Assembly: GCA_015061775.1 (NCBI GenBank)
Contig: SUVY01000007.1
Location: forward strand, 1 to 64,000
Source: Lentisphaerota bacterium
GTDB lineage: Bacteria > Verrucomicrobiota > Lentisphaeria > Victivallales > Victivallaceae
Direction: 5' to 3'
DNA length: 64,000 bases
Positions 38,739-46,818 of the stretch are shown here, in pieces. Position 1 is the first letter of the stretch. Each line of letters opens with the position of its first letter. The translations under genes were made by a program, and so were the position numbers. The notes beneath the pieces were generated by a model, which was given only the letters and a program-made list of their open reading frames with translations, did no database searches and was not told the DNA's origin.

Positions 38739-39650
38739 TTATTTTCCTGTGATGCGTCTGGAAAACGAGGCAAGGATCGCTCCGGAAACATTGTGCCAGA
38801 CGCTGAAAATCGCACCGGGCAGGGCGGAGGCAGCTCCGAAAAACTTTCCGGATATCGCTGCTGCCAGCCCGGAGTTTTGCATTCCTACTTCGATTGCTAT
38901 GGTAAGGGCTGTTGTTTTGTCACACTTCAATAAGCGTGCACAAATATATCCGAGGACAAGTCCGGCAGTATTGTGGATCATTACCGCAGTTATCGTCAGA
39001 GCTCCGCTTGAAAACAGCGTTTTTACGTTGAGGGAAACGATGATACCGATGACAAAGATGATCGAAACCACCGACAAGACAGGAGACACCTTGTTTATGA
39101 TATCGCGGTGCTTTCTCAATATCCGGTTGACCAGCACTCCTGCGGCGACCGGAATAGCTACGACAAAGACGATGCTTTTCAACATTTCAGCAGCCGGGAC
39201 ATCTACTGTTTTGCCGAGATACAGCGCGGATACCAGTGGAGTGATGAATATTCCTGCGGCGGTGGAACAGGCTGTCATGGTTATGGAGAGTGCGACATTT
39301 CCTCCGGCAAGATAGGTGATAACGTTGGAAGCCGTTCCGCCTGCGACACAGCCTACCATAACTACTCCGATAAAGAGTTCCCGCGGCAGCTGTAAAAGAG
39401 TTGATGTTACAAATGCGATTGCCGGCATAAGGGTAAATTGCAGGGCGATCCCGATGAGGACTGCCCGGGGATTTTTTGCCGCATTTACAAAATCACCGAC
39501 CGAGAGAGTTGCTCCCATTCCGAACATGATGAGGCCGAGCAGCGGAATTATCAGAAAGCCGAGATGCGACAGGGACGAGGGAAATATGCAGGCGAAAATC
39601 GAGAATAAGACCGCTCCTGCCGGAAAAATTTTAACAGCCAGTTTTGCCAT
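38739..39650 (-). CDS. bile acid:sodium symporter (BASS) family transporter
   Basis: Multi-TM; IMFGMGATLSVGDF; GCVAGGTASNVITYLAGGNVALS; EVGMQNSGLAAA. Confidence 0.88.
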   Translation of the reverse strand: MAKLAVKIFPAGAVLFSIFACIFPSSLSHLGFLIIPLLGLIMFGMGATLSVGDFVNAAKNPRAVLIGIALQFTLMPAIAFVTSTLLQLPRELFIGVVMVGCVAGGTASNVITYLAGGNVALSITMTACSTAAGIFITPLVSALYLGKTVDVPAAEMLKSIVFVVAIPVAAGVLVNRILRKHRDIINKVSPVLSVVSIIFVIGIIVSLNVKTLFSSGALTITAVMIHNTAGLVLGYICARLLKCDKTTALTIAIEVGMQNSGLAAAISGKFFGAASALPGAIFSVWHNVSGAILASFSRRITGK

Positions 39651-39700
39651 CAGATGTCTTCCTTTCTAACCAAGCAAAAGAAATAAATCGAGCAGGGAGA

Positions 39701-40792
39701 TCAGAGCGAGTCCCTTTTTATGACTCCAACATCGAGCAGTCCCGATGGGATTTCTCTGTTTTCGATTTTTGCCAGCAGCATATCAACGGCAATGCGGCTC
39801 AGAGAGGAAGAATCGACTTTTACCGTGGTGAGTGCTGGAACGGTGTACGAAGAGAACCCTATGCCTCCGAAACCGCAGACAGCAAAATCCCGCGGAATAC
39901 TGTACCCCAGGCGTACCAGGGAGCTCATAGTTTTGACTGCGGTGTAATCACAAGTTGCGATGATCGTTCCACCGACATTGCCAGGAACGGCTATACGTTT
40001 CACTGTTTCATGTATCAGGGGGTTATAGTCGCCGTGGATGTGGAAAAGCTGGTCAAAGATATCGTTTTTGATATTTTTGCTGTAATCAATATAGGTGAAA
40101 TCGACACCGGCTTTCTCCGCCGCACGGAAGAAACACTCTTTTTTCCAGCGGAATAGAGAAGTGCTTTCCTGACCGACAAAAAATATCGGACCGCTGCGTT
40201 TTACAGCAAGCTCGATCAGTCCGGTAAAACCTTTTTCCGCGTCCGGAGCTGCGACAGGCTGGCTGCACTCTTCCGGATTTCCGTCAACGTAGACGAGATT
40301 TGGAAATATATCGGATAGAAAATTGTATTTTCCGGAATCCATCTGGAAAGCTCCATCAACGATGACTCCATCGTATTTGAGCTTGGAAAACAGTTTTCTC
40401 GCTTCTGATTCAGTATGAAACTCCTTTGAAAACAGCGAGAAATCCAGCTCTCTCTCCCGGGTTGCCGCCTCAGCTCCGTAAATGATATCGCTGTAATAAC
40501 TGTCTGTGATATCGTATTGCAGAACGCGGGTATATAAGTTGAGCATTCCCAGGGTTCCGTGTATGATGCCTTTTCCGTTGCTTCGGACAAAAGTTCCTTT
40601 TCCCTGATGGCTTACAAGGATGTTTTCATCGACCATCATGCGGATAGCGCGGCGTACAGAGGTACGTGAGACTCCGAGTTTTTCGCAGAGCAGGTTTTCT
40701 GAGTAAATGGCGTCACCGACTTTGAGCGTTCCGGAGGCGATATTTTTCCTCAGGAACGCTGCGACCTGCTGATATATTTTGTCTTTAGCCAT
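39701..40792 (-). CDS. GntR wHTH + LacI-type sensor transcriptional regulator
   Basis: ENLLCEKLGVSRTSVRRAIRMMVDENILVSHQGKGTFVRS; C-terminal PBP-like FAVCGFGGIGFSSYTVPALTTV. Confidence 0.88.
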   Translation of the reverse strand: MAKDKIYQQVAAFLRKNIASGTLKVGDAIYSENLLCEKLGVSRTSVRRAIRMMVDENILVSHQGKGTFVRSNGKGIIHGTLGMLNLYTRVLQYDITDSYYSDIIYGAEAATRERELDFSLFSKEFHTESEARKLFSKLKYDGVIVDGAFQMDSGKYNFLSDIFPNLVYVDGNPEECSQPVAAPDAEKGFTGLIELAVKRSGPIFFVGQESTSLFRWKKECFFRAAEKAGVDFTYIDYSKNIKNDIFDQLFHIHGDYNPLIHETVKRIAVPGNVGGTIIATCDYTAVKTMSSLVRLGYSIPRDFAVCGFGGIGFSSYTVPALTTVKVDSSSLSRIAVDMLLAKIENREIPSGLLDVGVIKRDSL

Positions 40793-40820
40793 ATATTACC
40801 TCCGTGCAGCGTGTCATCTC

Positions 40821-41639
40821 TTAATGAAACGGAAGATGATCGAGCTTGAAGTTGTGCATCTCATCGTCATCGTAAAACACCTTCATCAGGAACAATCCCT
40901 GCGGAGGAGCTGTTTCCGGAGCATTTGTTCTGTCTTTTGACTCAAGGATACGGGTAACAGCATCGGGGGAGAGTTTTCCTGCTCCTGCGGCTTCGATGGT
41001 TCCCATAAGACAGCGGATCATTTTGTAGAGAAAGCCGTTTCCGACAAACGTGAGTGTGCAGTAGTCTCCGAAAAGCTGCTGATCTATACGGAATATGGTG
41101 CGGACGGCGTCGTCTATTTTGCTGCGTTCCACAACAAAGCTTGAGAAGTCGTGAGTTCCGACGAGCCTCTGGGCTGCGGCATTGAGGAGTTCAGGATCAA
41201 GCCTTCTCAGCGGACGCCAGCTGTAACGGTCGGAAAAAGGACTGCTGTCGCGCAGATTGAGAACGTAGGTGTAAGCTTTTCCCTTCGCGTCGTAGCGCGA
41301 GTGGAAATCAAACGGAACTTCGCGGATCGACATTACTTTTATATCTCCCGGAAGCTGGCGGTTGACCGCTCTCAACAGTTTGTCCGGCGCGATATCAGGA
41401 CGCTCCGGAGCAAGGAAACTTGCCACAAAGCCCAAAGCATGGACTCCGGCGTCGGTGCGGCTGCATCCGATGAGATGTATGGGCTGATCCATATACATAT
41501 AAGTCAAAATCTTCTGCAATACCCCCTGCACGGCGAGGCGGTGCGGCTGGATCTGCCATCCGCTGTAATTGGTTCCGTCGTATGCGATCTCAAGCACATA
41601 GCGGTGCAACGGGGTATATGAAGTCTCTTCTATGCTCAT
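40821..41639 (-). CDS. truA: tRNA pseudouridine(38-40) synthase
   Basis: LEIAYDGTNYSGWQIQPHRLAVQGVLQ; LIGCSRTDAGVHALGFVASF; GNGFLYKMIRCLMGTI; ATG 41639. Confidence 0.95.
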   Translation of the reverse strand: MSIEETSYTPLHRYVLEIAYDGTNYSGWQIQPHRLAVQGVLQKILTYMYMDQPIHLIGCSRTDAGVHALGFVASFLAPERPDIAPDKLLRAVNRQLPGDIKVMSIREVPFDFHSRYDAKGKAYTYVLNLRDSSPFSDRYSWRPLRRLDPELLNAAAQRLVGTHDFSSFVVERSKIDDAVRTIFRIDQQLFGDYCTLTFVGNGFLYKMIRCLMGTIEAAGAGKLSPDAVTRILESKDRTNAPETAPPQGLFLMKVFYDDDEMHNFKLDHLPFH

Positions 41640-42718
41640 AAAATAACTCTTTCTGCGATATCGTTCCAATAGAGCAGACCATCTGGAGTAAGCCGTATAT
41701 TCTGCCCGTTTATAATATAGAACTTATCCGGCACACTTTCCATAGCTGAAGAGAAAATTTCGCTGATTTCGCGCCATGAAAGTCCGGAAAAACACCAATC
41801 CCGGCAGTTCCAGCCACGGACAGTTCTCAGATTGACCGCAAATATCTCGCGGCACCTTGCTTCCTGAGAGAGTTCATCTTTTTCTGCAGCCGCTCCGTTG
41901 AGCCATCCTGAGAGGTTTTCACAATTTATTGTGCGAGACACTCCGTCAAAGCCTGCTCCGGATGGACCGAACGCTGCGAGTTTGCCGCCCTTCCAGACAT
42001 TGATATTGTGACGGCACTCTGCTCCCGGAAGTGCGTAATTCGATATTTCGTAACGTTCGATGCCGTATTTTTTTAAAGTTTTTTCTGCATCGTGATACAT
42101 TCCGACCGCTATTTCATCGTCGATTATGAAGGTGCTGCCGAGCAGACTCTGCTCTTCAGGAGTAAGACTGTAACACGAGACATGATCGACTCCGCATGAA
42201 GCGACGGTTTCAAGATCGTTGAGCCATTGAGATCGCGTCTGACCGGGAATTCCGTATATCAGATCGCAGTTGAAATGCTTTATCGACGATTGCTGGATCA
42301 GCGATATCGCGTTTGAAAGGGCTTGGCTGCTGCAGTTTCTTCCGAGTGTCCGGCGCAGCGCGGGATCAAAGCTCTGGACTCCGAGACTTATGCGGGTGAC
42401 GTATTGTTCAAGCAGCTGTATCTTGCGGTTGTCGAGAGTTTCAGGATTGCTCTCAATGGTGATCTCACATCCGGAAACAGGGGATAGAAAACGCATTACA
42501 GCGTCCAAAAGACGTTCAAGCTGAGATGCGTCAGGAAGCGTTGGAGTTCCGCCTCCGATATACACCGTCTCAGCCTTGATGTCCGGATGTTTTTCCATAT
42601 CGCAGATCACCTTGTCGAGCCAGCTTGAAATCAGCTCTTCGGATGCTCCAGGTTCGGAGTAAAACGCGCAGTAGCCGCATTTGCTTCTGCAGAATGGAAC
42701 GTGTATGTAGCAGTTCAC
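41636..42718 (-). CDS. hemW: HemW-like radical SAM protein
   Basis: CYIHVPFCRSKCGYCAFYS; YIGGGTPTLP; ITIESNPETL; ISLGVQSFDPALRRTLGR. Confidence 0.88.
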   Translation of the reverse strand: MNCYIHVPFCRSKCGYCAFYSEPGASEELISSWLDKVICDMEKHPDIKAETVYIGGGTPTLPDASQLERLLDAVMRFLSPVSGCEITIESNPETLDNRKIQLLEQYVTRISLGVQSFDPALRRTLGRNCSSQALSNAISLIQQSSIKHFNCDLIYGIPGQTRSQWLNDLETVASCGVDHVSCYSLTPEEQSLLGSTFIIDDEIAVGMYHDAEKTLKKYGIERYEISNYALPGAECRHNINVWKGGKLAAFGPSGAGFDGVSRTINCENLSGWLNGAAAEKDELSQEARCREIFAVNLRTVRGWNCRDWCFSGLSWREISEIFSSAMESVPDKFYIINGQNIRLTPDGLLYWNDIAERVIL

Positions 42719-43878
42719 TCTTTAACAGTTCCTGCCAGAGCAAAGTTCACGAGGAATTTTATTCCGTTTGCGAGCATCTCATCAGGAGCATCCAGTCTGG
42801 GGTTGTGCAGATCAGGAGCATCAACTCCTGTTCCTATGCGCAGGTAAACTCCCGGAGCGCGGTGGAGGAAATAGGCGAAATCCTCAGAGCTCATCGCAGA
42901 ATTGGGTTCCCACTCAAGCGGAATATTTGCGTTTTCAATGACTTGTGCTGCCATATCAACGGCGTTGTCATCATTTACAGTCGCGGGATAGCGTCCTGAA
43001 ATGTTGACATCAACTTCGACTCTGTGGAGTTTTGCTACACACTGACAGATATCCCGGAGTGATTCGATCAGCTTTTCAGCGGTGTCGTCGGTGAGTGCGC
43101 GGATGGTTCCGGAGAAGGAAGCTTCTTCTGATATGATGTTGGGAAGCGTTCCTCCGGATACGGTTGCCACGCTTATTACGCCTGACTCAAAGGGAGTTAT
43201 TCTGTTTTGAACCGCTCCCTGCAGTTCGACGATCGCGCTTGCCAGAGCTGTAATGGGGTTTCTTGCCAGATCAGGACGGCTTCCGTGTCCACCAAGGCCA
43301 TTGAATTTCACGATGAAGTGTGCGCTTGCCGCAGAGACAGTTCCTTTGCGTATGACCAGCGTTCCCACCGGGTACTTGGGGACTATATGCAGAGCAGCGA
43401 CATAGTCCGGAGCAGGGGTATTGATAGCTCCCGCCGCGATGAGGTCTTTTGCCATTGAGACGTTTTCTTCACCCGGCTGAAAGACAAAGCGTACTGAACC
43501 TGAGAGTTTATCCTGCAGTCTGCTGAGGACTTTTGCCGCTCCGCAGAGCATCGCCATGTGGGCGTCATGTCCGCAGGAGTGGGCAAAACCGGGATGTTCC
43601 GAAGAGTATTCGGCTCCGCTTTGCTCAGCAAGCTCCAGCGCGTCGATGTCAGCTCTCAATGTGACATTTTTTCCCGGAGTTCTGCCGTAAAGCATGGATA
43701 CCGTGTCAGTTTCAAGGAACGGTGATGCTGTTTCGAGATGTGGAACTCCTGAAAGAAATTTCCGGATCTCAGCACAGGTTTTGAATTCCTTTCCGGCGAT
43801 TTCCGGAATGGAGTGCAGTTTGTGCCTGAGGGCAATTATTTCAGGAGTTATCTCCTTGATTATATCGTCTGTTTGCAT
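42715..43878 (-). CDS. M20 family amidohydrolase
   Basis: LRADIDALELAEQSGAEYSSEHPGFAHSCGHDAHMAMLCGAA; GGHGSRPDLARNPI; SSEDFAYFL. Confidence 0.9.
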   Translation of the reverse strand: MQTDDIIKEITPEIIALRHKLHSIPEIAGKEFKTCAEIRKFLSGVPHLETASPFLETDTVSMLYGRTPGKNVTLRADIDALELAEQSGAEYSSEHPGFAHSCGHDAHMAMLCGAAKVLSRLQDKLSGSVRFVFQPGEENVSMAKDLIAAGAINTPAPDYVAALHIVPKYPVGTLVIRKGTVSAASAHFIVKFNGLGGHGSRPDLARNPITALASAIVELQGAVQNRITPFESGVISVATVSGGTLPNIISEEASFSGTIRALTDDTAEKLIESLRDICQCVAKLHRVEVDVNISGRYPATVNDDNAVDMAAQVIENANIPLEWEPNSAMSSEDFAYFLHRAPGVYLRIGTGVDAPDLHNPRLDAPDEMLANGIKFLVNFALAGTVKE

Positions 43879-43880
43879 TT

Positions 43881-45149
43881 TCAGAGCTGATATACCAGTT
43901 TGCCGTCCACGTAGGTACGCTCGATGCGTCCTGCGACGCTCATTCCGTCGAACGGAGTGTTGCGGGCCTTGGATTTGAAGAGGTTTTTGTCGATGACATA
44001 CTCTGCTGCCGGATCGAAGATCACAAGATCAGCGGGATTTCCTTCCGCGAGATTGAAGTTTTCGATACCCATGACTTCTGCGGGACCTTTGGTGAGTTTC
44101 TCGATGAGTTTGGGCAGAGAGATGACGCCTTTTTTCACGAGTTCGGTGTAGCAGAGAGAAAATGCCGTCTCCAAACCGATGATGCCGAATGGAGCAAAGT
44201 TGAATTCAACCATCTTCGCGGTAGTGGTGTGAGGAGCATGGTCAGTTGCAATGACCGTGATCGAGTCATCAGCAATACCTTCGATAAGAGCGATGCGGTC
44301 CTCTTCGCTGCGGAGCGGAGGATTCATCTTGTAGTTGGTGTCAAAACTCTTGATCTTTTCATCGGTGAGAGTGATGTGGTGCGGAGTAGCTTCTCCGGTG
44401 ACCTTGATTCCGCGTTTTCTTGCCTGACGGATGAGATCGACACTCTCTTTTACGGAGATATGCTGCATGTGGATCTTCCAATCGACCATCCTTGAGAGGA
44501 TGATATTGCGGGCGACGATCAGCTCTTCCGAGGCTCCGGAAATACCGTTGAATCCGAGGAGCACCGACCATTTGCCTTCGTTCATCACTCCGCCGGCGGC
44601 GAGGGTGGTCTCTTCACAATGGTCGAGAATGGGCAGATTGAAGCTCTTGGCATACTCGACGATATGGCGCATGAGGTCGTGATCCTGGACGCATTTTCCG
44701 TCATCGCTCAATGCGGCGACGCCCGCGCTCTTGAGAGAGCCGATGGGAGCCATCTCCTTGCCTTCGCTGTTGACGGTCATGCATCCGCATGGAAGGACTT
44801 TGACGACAGCCTGCTGCTCAGAAGTGCGGCGCAGCAGTTCGATAGCTCCGACCGTATCCGCGGCGGGTTTGGTGTTGGGCATGGCGACGATGGAGGTGAA
44901 ACCTCCGGCGGCGGCAGCCATGGTTCCGGTCTGGATGGTTTCGGCGTTGGTGTTTCCGGGCTGACGCAGATGGACGTGGACGTCAAGGAAACCGTGAGTC
45001 AGGACTTTGCCTGAGAGATCGATGACTTCGGGGTTTGAGAGTTTTCCGCAATCGGTGATGACTCCGTTGGAAACTCCGAGATCGCCTACTGTATCTATGC
45101 TGCGCTCAGGATCGATGATCCTGGCATTTTTAAAAAGAATATCGCTCAT
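43881..45149 (-). CDS. pyrC: dihydroorotase
   Basis: HGFLDVHVHLRQPGNTNAETIQTGTMAAAAGGFTSIVAMPNTKP; VIATDHAPHT; ATG 45149 preferred. Confidence 0.93.
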   Translation of the reverse strand: MSDILFKNARIIDPERSIDTVGDLGVSNGVITDCGKLSNPEVIDLSGKVLTHGFLDVHVHLRQPGNTNAETIQTGTMAAAAGGFTSIVAMPNTKPAADTVGAIELLRRTSEQQAVVKVLPCGCMTVNSEGKEMAPIGSLKSAGVAALSDDGKCVQDHDLMRHIVEYAKSFNLPILDHCEETTLAAGGVMNEGKWSVLLGFNGISGASEELIVARNIILSRMVDWKIHMQHISVKESVDLIRQARKRGIKVTGEATPHHITLTDEKIKSFDTNYKMNPPLRSEEDRIALIEGIADDSITVIATDHAPHTTTAKMVEFNFAPFGIIGLETAFSLCYTELVKKGVISLPKLIEKLTKGPAEVMGIENFNLAEGNPADLVIFDPAAEYVIDKNLFKSKARNTPFDGMSVAGRIERTYVDGKLVYQL

Positions 45150-46072
45150 TTCTGCACACATCCTGACACTAAATAGAGAACTGCCATGCGAACGGCAAGT
45201 CCGTTGGTTACCTGTTCGAGAATCACTGAATTGGGACCGTCGGCGACTGCTCCGGAGAGCTCAACGTCGCGGTTGATGGGACCGGGGTGCATGATAAGCA
45301 CATCGGGTTTGAGGAATTTCATGGACTCCTCGCGGATACCGAAAAATCTTGAGTATTCTCCGGTGCTGGGGAAGAAGCTTGCGTTCTGTCGCTCATGCTG
45401 GATACGGAGCAGATTGATGACATCGGCATCGGCGACAGCCTCTTTGAGGTCGTGACAGACTTTGACTCCGATGCTTTCAAACTCTTTGGGAACGAGTGTG
45501 GAGGGACCTGCAACGGTGACCTCAGCTCCAAGTTTGAGCAGTCCCCAGATGTTGCTGCGGGCGACGCGGCTGTGGAGGATATCTCCGATGATGGCTACTT
45601 TGAGACCGGCGATACGGCCCTTTTTCTCTCTGATGGTGAAGAGGTCGAGCAGAGCCTGAGTCGGATGGGCATGGGCACCGTCTCCGGCATTGACGACTCC
45701 GCACTTGAGGTGTTTTGCGATGAAGCTCTGGGCTCCGGGAACCGAGTGGCGCATGACCACAAGATCGACCTGCAATGCTTCGATGTTGCGGACGGTGTCG
45801 AGCAGAGTCTCGCCTTTGAGCAGACTGCTTGCCTGAGCCTGCATATTGACGATATCTGCACTGAGACGCTGTTCAGCGAGCTCGAATGATACACGGGTGC
45901 GGGTGCTGGGTTCAACGAAGAAGTTGACGACGGTCTTTCCGCGCAGGGCGGGAACTTTTTTGACGCTTCGCTCTGATACCTTCTTGAATTCAGCAGCGGT
46001 ATCGAGTATGTATTCGATCTCTTCGCCGCTCAAATCATAAAGGGTGAGCAGGTCTTTGCGGGTCCATTTCAT
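45146..46072 (-). CDS. pyrB: aspartate carbamoyltransferase catalytic subunit
   Basis: FFVEPSTRTRVSFELAEQRL; MRHSVPGAQ; GDGAHAHPTQALLDLFTI; MHPGPINRDVEL. Confidence 0.96.
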   Translation of the reverse strand: MKWTRKDLLTLYDLSGEEIEYILDTAAEFKKVSERSVKKVPALRGKTVVNFFVEPSTRTRVSFELAEQRLSADIVNMQAQASSLLKGETLLDTVRNIEALQVDLVVMRHSVPGAQSFIAKHLKCGVVNAGDGAHAHPTQALLDLFTIREKKGRIAGLKVAIIGDILHSRVARSNIWGLLKLGAEVTVAGPSTLVPKEFESIGVKVCHDLKEAVADADVINLLRIQHERQNASFFPSTGEYSRFFGIREESMKFLKPDVLIMHPGPINRDVELSGAVADGPNSVILEQVTNGLAVRMAVLYLVSGCVQK

Positions 46073-46102
46073 ATTTTCAAATCCTTGCTTGAAGAAAAAA
46101 GT

Positions 46103-46639
46103 TTACGAATTCCATTCTCTGCAGAAAATTCCTGGTTCGTTGTCGAAGCTGACGACGATTTTGTTTTCGGCAGGGATATCGATATCAAATCCGGTGACAT
46201 CGGCATGGATGGGGAACTCAGGATTTCCGCGATCGACAAGGACAGCGAGACGGATGACTTTGGGCCTTCCGTAATCGGTTATGGCGTCGAGAGCGGCGCG
46301 GATGGTTCTGCCTGAAGAGAGGACGTCATCGACCAGAATGAGTATCTTGTCGTTGACATCGAACGGAATATCCGTTTCGCGTATCAGCGGAAGACGTTTG
46401 CGGTTGCTGATATCGTCGCGGTACATGGATATATCGAGTTTTGCGAGGGCAGGGGAGTAACCTGTTTCGCGTTCGATGATCTCTTTGAGTTTTTCTGCGA
46501 GCGGAACACCCATCTGCTGGATTCCGACAAAGGCGTAATCCTGTTCGAGTGCGCTGTAACGGCGGTGGATGTCGAGTGCCATCCTTTTGATTTCCGGCAA
46601 CATCTTTTCAGCCGGAACAAGCTCTTTTTGACTGGTCAT
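46103..46639 (-). CDS. pyrR: PyrR bifunctional pyrimidine regulator / uracil phosphoribosyltransferase
   Basis: FVGIQQMGVPLAEKL; ISMYRDDIS; ILILVDDVLSSGRTIRAALDAI PRPP loop. Confidence 0.92.
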   Translation of the reverse strand: MTSQKELVPAEKMLPEIKRMALDIHRRYSALEQDYAFVGIQQMGVPLAEKLKEIIERETGYSPALAKLDISMYRDDISNRKRLPLIRETDIPFDVNDKILILVDDVLSSGRTIRAALDAITDYGRPKVIRLAVLVDRGNPEFPIHADVTGFDIDIPAENKIVVSFDNEPGIFCREWNS

Positions 46640-46678
46640 CTGAGTGTACTCCGAAAATTGATACTGTTCCGGAGGAAT

Positions 46679-46708
46679 AATATATCATCAAACCGTTGTC
46701 TGTGTCAA
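46679..46708 (-). promoter_or_regulatory. sigma70-like promoter for pyrR operon
   Basis: Minus-strand TTGACA (46708-46703)-18-TATATT (46684-46679). Confidence 0.65.
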
Positions 46709-46760
46709 GTGAGAAGTGCATTTTTATTGATATATTTTTTATTATAAGTGGGGCAACTGT

Positions 46761-46788
46761 TTGAAAAAAGCAAATATAATGTTATATT
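46761..46788 (+). promoter_or_regulatory. sigma70-like promoter for the GH38 gene
   Basis: TTGAAA-16-TATATT, 31 nt upstream of the ATG. Confidence 0.55.
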
Positions 46789-46818
46789 TACCCAAAACAA
46801 CAAACGGAGAAAGCTATC

